This document shows, piece after piece, positions 14,693-22,923 of a stretch of DNA of 22,978 nucleotides. The notes beneath the pieces were generated by a model, which saw only the letters and a program-made list of their open reading frames with translations, was not told the DNA's origin and ran no database searches. Each line of letters opens with the position of its first letter. Positions within the stretch are counted from its first letter, which is position 1. The position numbers and the translations under genes were made by a program. Source of the stretch: Anaeroplasmataceae bacterium (GTDB lineage Bacteria > Bacillota_I > Bacilli_A > Acholeplasmatales > JAEDCM01); NCBI GenBank assembly GCA_016294165.1, contig JAEDCM010000025.1:1-22978 (forward strand), given 5' to 3'.

Positions 14693-16229
14693 ATTGTCTT
14701 TTTCCATTAATCCATTGTCCTTTATAATGTTCACCATCGCTCCACCAATACTCACCATTACCATGTTTAATGTCGTTTTGATATTGTCCTTTAAATATAT
14801 CGCCAATCGCATAATAATACTCACCATATCCATGAAGCTTATTCTTTAAAAATCCACCCTTATAGTAATCACCATTGCTCCACCAATATTCACCATATCC
14901 TGTTCTACAATCATCTTTATAATCACCAATATATTTTGAACCATCAGCCCAAATATACTTACCTTTTCCATGCTTATTTCCTTTAGACCAGCCACCTTCA
15001 TAAATAGCTCCATCCTTGTACCAGTAGGTTCCTTGGCCATCACGATAATCATCTTTATAATATCCCTGATAAATAGATCCATCATTCCACTTCATTGTCC
15101 CAAATCCACTCTTGTTGCCATTAAGGAATTGTCCTTCAAAGACTGTCCCATCTGCCCACCAATATAAACCATGACCAGTACGTTTATCACTAGAAAAATC
15201 TCCCTGATAAACATTGCCATTACTCCAGAAATATGTTCCATTACCATTTCTACATCCATTTAAATATTCACCAATATATTTATCTCCATCAGGCCATTGA
15301 TAAATACCTGAGCCATTTAAATCATCATTCTTCCAATATCCTTCATATACGCTTCCACCTTTATAGCGCATTATTCCATATCCATTTCGCTTACCGCTAC
15401 TATTTAATTCGCCTTCATACACGCCACCATCATTATATCTAATAGTCTGCATACGAACATATGGCTTTTTAAAATAAGAGCTAAATGTAGGTTTAGTATT
15501 TAATACTTTATTAATTGTTGGTTTAGGTTTAGCCTTAAATGAATTATTTTTAGATACATTATTGTCAAGTCCATCAGTTTTACTTGATACTTTAGTAGTA
15601 TTTTTTTCATATTTATAAGTTTTAGTATTTTCTTTATCATCAATAATAACTGGCTTAACTACATTTTCATTAGTTCCATCTAAAAAAATACTAATTGAAC
15701 CATAAGATTGATTATTTAAGCGATCATTAACCCATTTACCTTCATATTCATCATCATATTCATCATAATAGATACCTTTCCCATGGCGCATACTATTTTT
15801 GAATTCACCTTCATAACTTGATCCATCATGAAATCTTAAAAGTCCTTGACCACATAAATGATTTTTCTTAAATTCACCATCATATGTATCACCGTTTGCC
15901 CATTTATATCTTCCATTACCATTGCGCATATCATTTAACCATTCTCCATTATATACGTCAATTTCTCTACTATCTTTTACCTTTGAATAAGTCATTTTAC
16001 CTTTTCCGGATCTTTTTCCATTTTCATCAAATGAACCACTATAAACTGAACCATTTGGATAATAAAGCAAACCGTTAATCATTTTTCCATTATCCCATTT
16101 ACCTTCATAGGTTCTTCCGTCATTCCATTTGTAGACTCCATAGCCATGTTCTACTTCGATTCCATATTCATCTTTAGAAACATCGCCTTTATATATTCCA
16201 TCATATCGTTTAATTGTTCCTATTGCCAT
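14691..16229 (-). CDS. MORN-repeat protein with two repeat blocks
   Basis: The protein has about 512 residues built almost wholly of 23-residue MORN repeats (pattern YEGEFKNGxRHGxGxYxWxDG). An N-terminal block of about seven repeats (roughly residues 10-195) is followed by a lysine/threonine/asparagine-rich linker (about 195-265), then a C-terminal block of about eleven repeats. There is no signal peptide or membrane helix, so it is probably cytoplasmic. MORN repeats form elongated beta structures linked to membrane or protein binding; the bacterial roles are poorly known. The start at 16229 follows AGGAG by eight bases; a GTG three codons upstream is less likely. It is a single-gene unit with its own promoter and terminator. 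Confidence 0.9.
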   Translation of the reverse strand: MAIGTIKRYDGIYKGDVSKDEYGIEVEHGYGVYKWNDGRTYEGKWDNGKMINGLLYYPNGSVYSGSFDENGKRSGKGKMTYSKVKDSREIDVYNGEWLNDMRNGNGRYKWANGDTYDGEFKKNHLCGQGLLRFHDGSSYEGEFKNSMRHGKGIYYDEYDDEYEGKWVNDRLNNQSYGSISIFLDGTNENVVKPVIIDDKENTKTYKYEKNTTKVSSKTDGLDNNVSKNNSFKAKPKPTINKVLNTKPTFSSYFKKPYVRMQTIRYNDGGVYEGELNSSGKRNGYGIMRYKGGSVYEGYWKNDDLNGSGIYQWPDGDKYIGEYLNGCRNGNGTYFWSNGNVYQGDFSSDKRTGHGLYWWADGTVFEGQFLNGNKSGFGTMKWNDGSIYQGYYKDDYRDGQGTYWYKDGAIYEGGWSKGNKHGKGKYIWADGSKYIGDYKDDCRTGYGEYWWSNGDYYKGGFLKNKLHGYGEYYYAIGDIFKGQYQNDIKHGNGEYWWSDGEHYKGQWINGKRQ

Positions 16230-16251
16230 GTGTATCACTCCTTATATTTTT

Positions 16252-16280
16252 ATTATACAATTCCAAAATAAATCTTTCAA
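16252..16280 (-). promoter_or_regulatory. SigA-type promoter of the MORN gene
   Basis: TTGAAA (16275-16280), a 17-base spacer and TATAAT (16252-16257) on the minus strand, 22 bases before the start codon. Confidence 0.7.
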
Positions 16281-16335
16281 TAAACATGATGACATATTTA
16301 TCCAAAATTCGATATAAAATATATTTATATAATTA

Positions 16336-16363
16336 TAAAAAAATAGAGAATAAATCTCTATTT
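16336..16363 (-). terminator. Intrinsic terminator of the ADH-MarR-ALDH operon
   Basis: AAATAGAGA/TCTCTATTT stem (16341-16349 with 16355-16363), a 5-base loop and a T-run on the minus strand. It overlaps the aldehyde dehydrogenase stop codon at 16358-16360. Confidence 0.8.
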
Positions 16364-17731
16364 TAAAAACATTCTTATAAGTTTCTCATTAGTTTTTTTA
16401 TAAGGCTGATAGCGCATTGGCAAATCAATAATATTTTTCTTATCAACAATACTTTTATAATGTGTAAAAGTATCAAATCCCGCCTTACCATGATATGAAC
16501 CTATACCAGAAGCCCCAAAGCCTCCAAATCCCATATTACATGTGGCTAAATGGATGATAGTATCATTGATACAACCACCACCAAAACGAACCATATTTAA
16601 TAGTTTATTGATACGTTTTTTATTTGTTGAAAAATAATAAAACGCCAATGGTGCTTCATGAGTGTTAACATATGAAATAACCTCATCAATTTCTTTAAAA
16701 GTGATAATTGGAAAAATTGGCGCAAAGATTTCCTCTTTCATTACCAAATCATCGGATGTAACATTATCCATAATTGTCGGTTCAATTTTTAAACGATCAC
16801 TATCAATCTTTCCACCAAAAATAACCTTATCCTGATTAATAAAGCTAATAGCTTTTTCAAAATGTCTTTTACTGATGATTTTTCCGTAATCCTTATTATT
16901 GATAGGATCCTCTTTGTATTGCAAATGAATCTGTTTAATTATTTCCTTGATAAGCTCATCTTTAATACTCTCATGACAATAAATATAATCAGGCGCTACA
17001 CATGTTTGCCCACAATTTAATAGTTTTCCAAAAACAATTCGTTTAGCCGCTAATTTAATCTTCGCTGTTTCATCAACGATACAAGGGCTCTTTCCACCAA
17101 GTTCAAGTGTAACCGGAATCATTTTCTCACATGCTGCTTTATAAACCACTTTTCCAACGTTTTTACTACCCGTAAAGAAAATATAATCAATATCACTTTC
17201 TAGTAAGTATTGATTAACATCATGACCACCAAAAACAATTGAAACCTCACTCTTATCAAAAGCCTCTTCGATTATTTTTTGCATAACTAGATTAGTATTC
17301 TCCGCAAATCTACTGACCTTTAAAATAACCGTATTACCGCTCGCAAAAGCATCCACAAGCGGATCAAAGGCTAATAAAAATGGATAATTCCATGGACTCA
17401 TAATAAGTACTTGTCCATATGGTGAAGGCACCTGAAAGCTTTTTGCCAAAGTTTGAGCAATTGGTGTATGAACCTTTTTAGGCTTTGATAACTTTTTAAT
17501 ATGCTTTACCATATAGTTTATTTCCTCATAAACTAGTCCAATCTCACACATATATGATTCTACCTTACTTTTTCCTAAATCAAGGTATAATCCCTTTATT
17601 AATTCATTTTCATATTTTTTTATCGTCTTTTTAAAATTAATTAATTTTTCTCTTCGATATTTTATGTCTAAAGTTTTTCCTGTTTTAAAAAACTCCTTTT
17701 GAGACGAAATTATTTCGTCAATAAATAACAT
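16358..17731 (-). CDS. Aldehyde dehydrogenase (class 3-like)
   Basis: This is an NAD(P)-dependent aldehyde dehydrogenase that oxidises aldehydes to acids, about 457 residues, the length of class 3 enzymes lacking the N-terminal extension. Visible motifs are MSPWNYPF (cofactor and substrate site), FTGSKNVGK, the catalytic glutamate in LELGGKSPC (about E210), the nucleophile in NCGQTCVAPD (about C244), EEIFAPIFP and FGGFGASGIGSYHGKAGFD near the C terminus. The start at 17731 has GAGG six bases before it and lies inside the end of marR, so translation is coupled. Together with the alcohol dehydrogenase two genes upstream it could interconvert alcohol, aldehyde and acid, for fermentation balance or aldehyde detoxification. 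The substrate is unknown. Confidence 0.93.
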   Translation of the reverse strand: MLFIDEIISSQKEFFKTGKTLDIKYRREKLINFKKTIKKYENELIKGLYLDLGKSKVESYMCEIGLVYEEINYMVKHIKKLSKPKKVHTPIAQTLAKSFQVPSPYGQVLIMSPWNYPFLLAFDPLVDAFASGNTVILKVSRFAENTNLVMQKIIEEAFDKSEVSIVFGGHDVNQYLLESDIDYIFFTGSKNVGKVVYKAACEKMIPVTLELGGKSPCIVDETAKIKLAAKRIVFGKLLNCGQTCVAPDYIYCHESIKDELIKEIIKQIHLQYKEDPINNKDYGKIISKRHFEKAISFINQDKVIFGGKIDSDRLKIEPTIMDNVTSDDLVMKEEIFAPIFPIITFKEIDEVISYVNTHEAPLAFYYFSTNKKRINKLLNMVRFGGGCINDTIIHLATCNMGFGGFGASGIGSYHGKAGFDTFTHYKSIVDKKNIIDLPMRYQPYKKTNEKLIRMFLK

Positions 17732-18179
17732 CCTTTTCCTCTCCCTCAAAAATATAATCCTCTAGATTATTCGTAATTTTAATTAATGAATCATAAAAAA
17801 TTTTACGATTTTCTTCAGTAAGTCCAGCTCCACCTACACTAAGAGCATCCATTACCTTATTATTAATATCTTCCGCTACATTTTTTCCTTCATCAGTAAG
17901 CAAAATTGTAGTATTATATTTTTTCTTATTCATATCTCCATCATATTTGATATATTTCTTTTCCTCTAATGATTGTAAGGCTCTTGAAATAGCTGCCTTA
18001 TCCTCTTCACATAAAATAACTAAATCACGAGCACTTAAATTCTTTCTAACAGATAGATAATATAAGCAAACACTTGTAGTCCCCTTTAAACCGTACTCTT
18101 TCATTTTTTTGGCCTTAATCTTTTGAATAAAACGATTTAATTTAAATATTGATCTTGTAAATGTTTCAAAACGGTCCAT
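17718..18179 (-). CDS. MarR family transcriptional regulator
   Basis: This is a 153-residue winged-helix regulator. The helix-turn-helix region is LSARDLVILCEEDKAAISRALQSLEEKKYI, followed by a beta wing with DMNKKKYNTTILLTDEGK, the characteristic MarR ending. Long terminal helices give the dimer interface. It lies between an alcohol and an aldehyde dehydrogenase gene and overlaps the latter by 14 bases, so it most likely controls this operon. The paired inverted repeats on the operon promoter are its probable binding sites. The ligand is perhaps an aldehyde or an oxidative signal; this is inference. Confidence 0.88.
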   Translation of the reverse strand: MDRFETFTRSIFKLNRFIQKIKAKKMKEYGLKGTTSVCLYYLSVRKNLSARDLVILCEEDKAAISRALQSLEEKKYIKYDGDMNKKKYNTTILLTDEGKNVAEDINNKVMDALSVGGAGLTEENRKIFYDSLIKITNNLEDYIFEGEEKDVIY

Positions 18180-18213
18180 AGTATCAACTCCTACTTATAT
18201 ATTATCATATTTT

Positions 18214-19413
18214 TTAACTTATGCCTTTAATTTTATGATATAATTTTACAATTCTTTTTTTATCAAAAAGAACGGGAACTGGATATAATGGATTAGCTTC
18301 CTTAAGAGCATACATGGCCATTTCATCAACGTCCTCTTCTTGTATCTCAGAAATGTTCTTTTTAATATTTAATTCATTCAATAAATCTTTAATTTTATTA
18401 ATCACCAATAACGCATTTTCTTCCTTACTAAGCGATTTATTGCCAAGCTTTGTATAGATAGCTATTTTACTAAGCTTCTTATATATTTTACTTCCATATT
18501 CATCAAGCACATATGGTAAAATTATTGAATTTGCTAAGCCATGAGCAATATTATACTTTCCACCTAAGGAATGAGCAATTGCATGAACATATCCAACATA
18601 TGATTTTGAAAACGCACGTCCAGCCTTATGTGAGGCGATTAGCATATTTTGTAAAGCTTCATGATCATGATGATAAGCATTTGTGATATTTTTAAAAATA
18701 GCATCAATTGCTTCTAAAGCATCACGTCGCGTACTTTTAGTAGTGCTTCTTCCGATATATGCCTCAATCGCATGAGTAAGAGCATCCATTCCGGTTGTAG
18801 CAATCAAGAAATCAGGTAAACCAATAATACAATTATAATCTAAGACCGCATAGGATGGAATCAAAGGGAAATCATTGATTGCATATTTATGTCTAGTTTT
18901 ACTATCCGTAACAACCGCCGCTAAAGTAGTTTCACTACCTGTTCCACAGGTTGTAGGTATCGCAATAAGCATTGGTATTTTCTTTCTAACCTTTAGAATT
19001 CCCGCCAACTGAGCTAAGCTTTTCTTGGGCCTCGCCACTAATGCCCCAATGGCCTTAGCTGTATCCATTGCAGATCCACCACCAAAGGCGATGATTGAGT
19101 CGCAATCAAATTGATGAAAAATTTCTAATCCTTTATAGATTAAATCACTAGTTGGATTTGGTACTACATCTTTATATATCGTATATTTAATACCTGATTT
19201 ATCTAATTCATTTGTTAATTTATCAACTAAACCAACCTTTACAATTCCTTCATCAGTTATGATGATGGGATTATTCTTCTTATTATCCATTAATGTCTTA
19301 CTGATATCCGAAATACTATTTAATATTTTGGGATTACGATATGGCAATATTGGAATAGCAATATGAAACGCTTCTTGAAAGCATCTTGCATAAATGTGGT
19401 AAAAAATATTCAT
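18214..19413 (-). CDS. Iron-containing alcohol dehydrogenase
   Basis: This is a group III Fe-dependent alcohol dehydrogenase of 399 residues that interconverts alcohols and aldehydes or ketones with NAD(P)H. It has the nucleotide motif GGGSAMDTAK (about residues 111-120), IPTTCGTGSE, and metal ligands by comparison with FucO: D210 and H214 (MDALTHAIEAY), H277 (YVHAIAH) and H291 (IAHGLANS). The N terminus has a short extra segment before the usual IPILPYRNP region. GGAGGAG is eight bases before the ATG. It is the first gene of an operon with MarR and aldehyde dehydrogenase genes, and its promoter carries two inverted repeats. The exact substrate is not determined. Confidence 0.93.
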   Translation of the reverse strand: MNIFYHIYARCFQEAFHIAIPILPYRNPKILNSISDISKTLMDNKKNNPIIITDEGIVKVGLVDKLTNELDKSGIKYTIYKDVVPNPTSDLIYKGLEIFHQFDCDSIIAFGGGSAMDTAKAIGALVARPKKSLAQLAGILKVRKKIPMLIAIPTTCGTGSETTLAAVVTDSKTRHKYAINDFPLIPSYAVLDYNCIIGLPDFLIATTGMDALTHAIEAYIGRSTTKSTRRDALEAIDAIFKNITNAYHHDHEALQNMLIASHKAGRAFSKSYVGYVHAIAHSLGGKYNIAHGLANSIILPYVLDEYGSKIYKKLSKIAIYTKLGNKSLSKEENALLVINKIKDLLNELNIKKNISEIQEEDVDEMAMYALKEANPLYPVPVLFDKKRIVKLYHKIKGIS

Positions 19414-19434
19414 TTATAATCTCCTCCGAATCAT

Positions 19435-19463
19435 ATTATATAACTAACTTGTTGAAATTACAA
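19435..19463 (-). promoter_or_regulatory. SigA-type promoter of the ADH-MarR-ALDH operon
   Basis: TTGTAA (19458-19463), a 17-base spacer and TATAAT (19435-19440) on the minus strand. The -35 box lies within the first inverted repeat. Confidence 0.6.
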
Positions 19464-19486
19464 CAAAAAATGTTGATTTTTCAACA
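19449..19486 (-). promoter_or_regulatory. Paired inverted repeats, candidate MarR operators
   Basis: Site 1 is TTGTTGAAATTACAACAA (19449-19466), with half-sites TTGTTG/CAACAA. Site 2 is TGTTGATTTTTCAACA (19471-19486). Centres are about 21 bases apart, two helical turns. Site 1 covers the -35 region. Confidence 0.6.
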
Positions 19487-19497
19487 AGAAAAAACGA

Positions 19498-19527
19498 CAA
19501 AAAAACCTCAGGATTAATCCTAAGGTT
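19498..19527 (-). terminator. Intrinsic terminator of the CofE-like gene
   Basis: The stem pairs 19504-19513 with 19518-19527 with a single mismatch (AACCT.AGGA/TCCT.AGGTT), then a seven-base T-run on the minus strand. It begins six bases after the stop codon. Confidence 0.85.
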
Positions 19528-19533
19528 AAATCA

Positions 19534-20718
19534 TTATTGATTTGAATAATTGGCAAAATAGTTTTGAATTAAGATAACTGGTGTACCTTTATCTCCTGAA
19601 CCACTTGTTAAATCTGATAAGCTTCCTAAAAGGTCGGTTAATTGACGAGGAGTTGTTCCTTGTGTTTCCATTTTTCCAACAAGATTTGCTTCCTTTTCCT
19701 TGATTAATTTAATCATTGCTTGTTTCAACTCTTCACCTTTTAAATCCTTTAGCTTATTATCAGAAATATATTTTAATTTAAGCTCGTTAGGTGTACCAAT
19801 TAATCCATCAGTATATCCAGGAGATACAACAGGGTCAGCTAATTCCCAAATTCCTCCTTGAGGATCTTTAAAAGCTCCATCTCCATAAACCATTACTTCC
19901 ACATTTTTATTATATATTTTCTTTAATCTAGCCTGTACATCTAACACTAAAGCTTTACAATCTCTTGGGAATAATTTAACTGAATCATCAGTAGCTAAAT
20001 TAGAACCAAGTAAACCATATTTTTCATTATAACCAGAACCATCAACGCTTTCTGTCATTAATTCATCTAAGCAATATACAACTTTTGCTCTACTATCATT
20101 TAAAAGGATTCTTTTATTTCTAAATCTTTCGTGAATTGATGCAACAATAACCTTATCTGTATAATTTAAAATGGCACGTGGATCATTAGCAAGAATAATC
20201 TCACATTCACATTCACAAGCACTTTTATAAAATTCAATATAATCAACACCAGTAAATTCATGAACAGTATTCTTAAAAATCTTTTTAAATTCTTCAGCTG
20301 TGAAGCAATCAGTATACGGATTGATTCCTGTATCTAATAACTCATCTGGACAGATTAATTTATTTCCAACCTCATCACCTGGATAAGATAATTGAATAAT
20401 TAATTTTTTAACTCCCTTTGATATTCCTTTTAAAACCATTGAAAAACGATTTCTTGACATAATTGGAAAAATTAATCCAACTGTTGAATCACCAAATTTA
20501 TTATTAACATCCTTAGAAATTTGATCGCTTGTTGCATAGTTTCCTTGGGAAATACCTACAACAGCTTCAGTAATTGCGATGACATCGCGATCATTAATTT
20601 CAATATTTGCCTCATTAACTGCATTTTGAACTGATTCCACAACAATTGATGCTAAATCATCACCTTTTTTGATAATTGGAGTTCTTACTCCTCGAGAAAT
20701 TGTACCACTATATTTCAT
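19534..20718 (-). CDS. CofE-like protein (F420-0:L-glutamate ligase family)
   Basis: This 394-residue protein belongs to the family of coenzyme F420-0:gamma-glutamyl ligase (CofE). N-terminal RTPIIKKGDDLASIV and ITEAVVGISQGN, central GSNLATDDSVKLFP, and GDGAFKDPQGGIWELADPVVSPGYTDGLIGTPNELKLKY are typical of the Firmicute branch as remembered. True CofE adds glutamates to F420-0, but no other F420 gene is present here and most Firmicutes do not make F420, so a different amino-acid ligation is likely. It is longer than archaeal CofE (about 250), through an extra central region (about residues 90-215) with a cysteine cluster CECEC. GGAGG precedes the ATG. It is divergent from a LysR gene that probably regulates it. 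Confidence 0.82.
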   Translation of the reverse strand: MKYSGTISRGVRTPIIKKGDDLASIVVESVQNAVNEANIEINDRDVIAITEAVVGISQGNYATSDQISKDVNNKFGDSTVGLIFPIMSRNRFSMVLKGISKGVKKLIIQLSYPGDEVGNKLICPDELLDTGINPYTDCFTAEEFKKIFKNTVHEFTGVDYIEFYKSACECECEIILANDPRAILNYTDKVIVASIHERFRNKRILLNDSRAKVVYCLDELMTESVDGSGYNEKYGLLGSNLATDDSVKLFPRDCKALVLDVQARLKKIYNKNVEVMVYGDGAFKDPQGGIWELADPVVSPGYTDGLIGTPNELKLKYISDNKLKDLKGEELKQAMIKLIKEKEANLVGKMETQGTTPRQLTDLLGSLSDLTSGSGDKGTPVILIQNYFANYSNQ

Positions 20719-20782
20719 AATTTTCCTCCATAGAATTCTACAATTTTTAAATAAGACACTTTCATTTTAACAAAATATATGT

Positions 20783-20830
20783 TATAAGTAAAATATATAT
20801 TATTAATATTTGATATATAAAATACTTATA
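20783..20830. promoter_or_regulatory. Divergent intergenic inverted repeat, possible LysR site
   Basis: TATAAGTA (20783-20790) and TACTTATA (20823-20830) form an 8-bp inverted repeat with a 32-base AT-rich spacer between the CofE-like and LysR genes. The region is very AT-rich, so chance is possible. No clear promoter boxes could be assigned. Confidence 0.3.
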
Positions 20831-20841
20831 GGAGAGTATAT

Positions 20842-21723
20842 ATGATTAAAGATCTAAATTTACTTTATTCTTTTTATTTAGTTAGCAAGTATGAATCCAT
20901 CTCAAAAGCTGCTAATGCATTGTATATTTCACAACCGGCCGTTTCTTTAGCAATTAAAAATCTCGAAAAAGAAATCGGCTTCCCTTTATTCTTTCGTAAA
21001 TCAAAGGGTGTTAGCCTAACAACCGAAGGAAAACAAATTTACGAAATAACTAAAAAAATGTTTAAAGATGTTGATGATATCAATAATACCATAAACGACA
21101 TTACATCATTAGATAGTGGAATTATTCGTATAGGAGCTAGTGATACCATTTGTAAATACTACTTAATTGATATTCTTAAGGAATTTGAAAAAAAATATCC
21201 TAATGTCAGATATCGTGTAACCAATTGTACTACCAGCCAATCTATCAAGTTTTTAAATGAAGGTATTGTGGATTTATCCTTTGTGCATACACCTTTTATT
21301 CATGATAATATTAAGCTTTATGAATGCATGAAACTGCAAGATTATTTTGTTTGTTCTTACGAATTCGATGATTCTAACATAAAAAATCTTGAAGATCTTA
21401 AAAATTACCGCATCTTATTATTGGAAACTGATTCTTTTTCACGTAAAATGCTTGATGAAAACCTAAAAGATTATAATATTACTTTAAAACCTAAATTTGA
21501 ACTTGCATCTTTAGATTTATTAATTGAATTTTGTAAAAACAATATGGGAATCATTTGTGTTGCTAAAGAGTATATTAAAAATGAACTAGCAAACAATGAA
21601 TTAAAAATCATCAATCTAAAGGAACAATTAAGGCCACGCAGTATTTCCTTAGCCATTCATGAAAATAGATATTTATCTAATGCTGCCAAAAAATTCATTG
21701 AGTTAGTAAAAGAGTATAATTAA
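20842..21723 (+). CDS. LysR family transcriptional regulator
   Basis: This 293-residue regulator is the only plus-strand gene here. It has an N-terminal winged helix (about residues 1-60) with SISKAANALYISQPAVSLAIKNLE and LFFRKSKGVSLTTEG, a linker helix, and a LysR substrate-binding domain from about residue 90 (GIIRIGASDTICKYYLIDIL; FLNEGIVDLSFVHTP). The length is normal. GGAGAG precedes the ATG. LysR regulators usually control the divergent neighbour, here the CofE-like gene, 123 bases away. The co-inducer is unknown. Confidence 0.93.
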   Translation: MIKDLNLLYSFYLVSKYESISKAANALYISQPAVSLAIKNLEKEIGFPLFFRKSKGVSLTTEGKQIYEITKKMFKDVDDINNTINDITSLDSGIIRIGASDTICKYYLIDILKEFEKKYPNVRYRVTNCTTSQSIKFLNEGIVDLSFVHTPFIHDNIKLYECMKLQDYFVCSYEFDDSNIKNLEDLKNYRILLLETDSFSRKMLDENLKDYNITLKPKFELASLDLLIEFCKNNMGIICVAKEYIKNELANNELKIINLKEQLRPRSISLAIHENRYLSNAAKKFIELVKEYN

Positions 21724-21739
21724 TATGGATATTTTTAAA

Positions 21740-21790
21740 GCAAAAAGCTCTATAAAGTAGTTATAAGTACTATTTATAGAGCTTATTTTT
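21740..21790. terminator. Bidirectional terminator between LysR and Sel1 genes
   Basis: A 12-bp stem, AAGCTCTATAAA (21745-21756) with TTTATAGAGCTT (21773-21784), extends by four more pairs after one bulge, with A-rich and T-rich flanks on the two sides. It serves convergent genes whose stops lie on either side. Confidence 0.85.
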
Positions 21791-22805
21791 ATTCTAGTTC
21801 TGCTTTTTTATTCCAATATAGAGCTTTATTTTCATCCTTATCAGTTCCAATACCTTCTAAGTAAAACTCACTTAATAATTCAAAGGCACTGTATTCTTCC
21901 ATCATCGCCGCTTTTTCAATCCAATAGAAGGCTAAAGTATCATTCTTTTCAAAAGAATCCCCTTTATAATACAATAAACCTAATTCAACCATCGCGGTAG
22001 AATTATTATTCATAGCAGCTTTCTCTAAATAATCTAAGGCTTTATTTAAATCATGACCACTAAATTCATCATTTGAATAAAGATTATATAAAGCAAACAT
22101 TGCTTCATTATTTCCATCATTCGCAAGTTTTGTGTAAATTTCAAAGGCTTTATCGACATCCTTTTCAACCATAAATCCTTCAAGATACATCTCAGCTAGA
22201 TTTAACATGGCTAAAGGTTCATTATTTTTAGAAGCTTCATTAAGCAATTCTAATACCTTATTATCATCCTTTGGAGTACCAATTCCTAAAAAGTATAAAT
22301 ATGATAAAGCTGTCTTAGCACTATCTCCTAACAATGAAAGTTTTTTCATGTATTCCGCTACCTTAGCATCATCTTTTACTTTATGGTAATAATGACATAA
22401 TCTAGTTAGCGCATGAACATCTTCTTGATCGCTTAATAATTCATAATATTTAACTGCTTCATCATCCATACCACAAAGCATATAGTTGTCACCTAAAGCA
22501 CCAGCGGCCCTCAAAAACCCTAAATCTAATGATTCCTTTAATAATCTATTTGAAATCTCATAGTCTTTTAAAAAATAATCCTTTATGGATAAAAACATTT
22601 TAATTTCATCATCATTATCCAAATCTTGATTTTCACTATAAAAATAGCCAAGAACATATAATGAATCAGCATTTTGATTTATACAACAATCAATTAAAGT
22701 TGTTAAATTGTTTAATATTGTTTCATCATTATAAACATCATTTTTAATTCCATATTTATCTAATGGATTATGATTTAAAATATCGTTTTTTATAGATACA
22801 AGCAT
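21789..22805 (-). CDS. Sel1-like (TPR-type) repeat protein
   Basis: This 338-residue protein is built of Sel1-like helical repeats. At least five are clear in the C-terminal half (about residues 155-335), with the pattern A-x-x-x-L-x-x-x-Y-x-x-G then DxxKAxxYxxKAA, for example STAMVELGLLYYKG and LAFYWIEKAAM. The N-terminal half looks like degenerate repeats (ADSLYVLGYFYSE, RAAGALGDNYMLCG). There is no signal peptide. Such proteins are scaffolds for protein interactions, and the partner is not evident. GAGGTG lies seven bases before the ATG, and a TATAAT-like -10 is just upstream. It is a single-gene unit by its terminator. Confidence 0.87.
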   Translation of the reverse strand: MLVSIKNDILNHNPLDKYGIKNDVYNDETILNNLTTLIDCCINQNADSLYVLGYFYSENQDLDNDDEIKMFLSIKDYFLKDYEISNRLLKESLDLGFLRAAGALGDNYMLCGMDDEAVKYYELLSDQEDVHALTRLCHYYHKVKDDAKVAEYMKKLSLLGDSAKTALSYLYFLGIGTPKDDNKVLELLNEASKNNEPLAMLNLAEMYLEGFMVEKDVDKAFEIYTKLANDGNNEAMFALYNLYSNDEFSGHDLNKALDYLEKAAMNNNSTAMVELGLLYYKGDSFEKNDTLAFYWIEKAAMMEEYSAFELLSEFYLEGIGTDKDENKALYWNKKAELE

Positions 22806-22874
22806 TATCGAACACCTCTATAACATTATAATATCTTTTTTTATAAAAATAAACAACTTTATGCCTCTAATTAT

Positions 22875-22896
22875 TGTTTATTTTTAAAAATAAACA
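22875..22896. promoter_or_regulatory. 22-bp perfect palindrome upstream of the Sel1 gene
   Basis: TGTTTATTTTT is followed directly by its reverse complement AAAAATAAACA. It may be an operator or simply an AT-rich cruciform. It lies about 70 bases upstream of the Sel1 start and 27 bases before the putative insertion sequence end. Confidence 0.35.
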
Positions 22897-22923
22897 TATA
22901 AATTATAAAAACAGATGCCAAAA

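Noticed and set aside
14970..16078. Plus-strand open frames within the MORN gene
   Set aside because: They are antisense shadows of repetitive MORN codons, without ribosome binding sites or recognisable domains.
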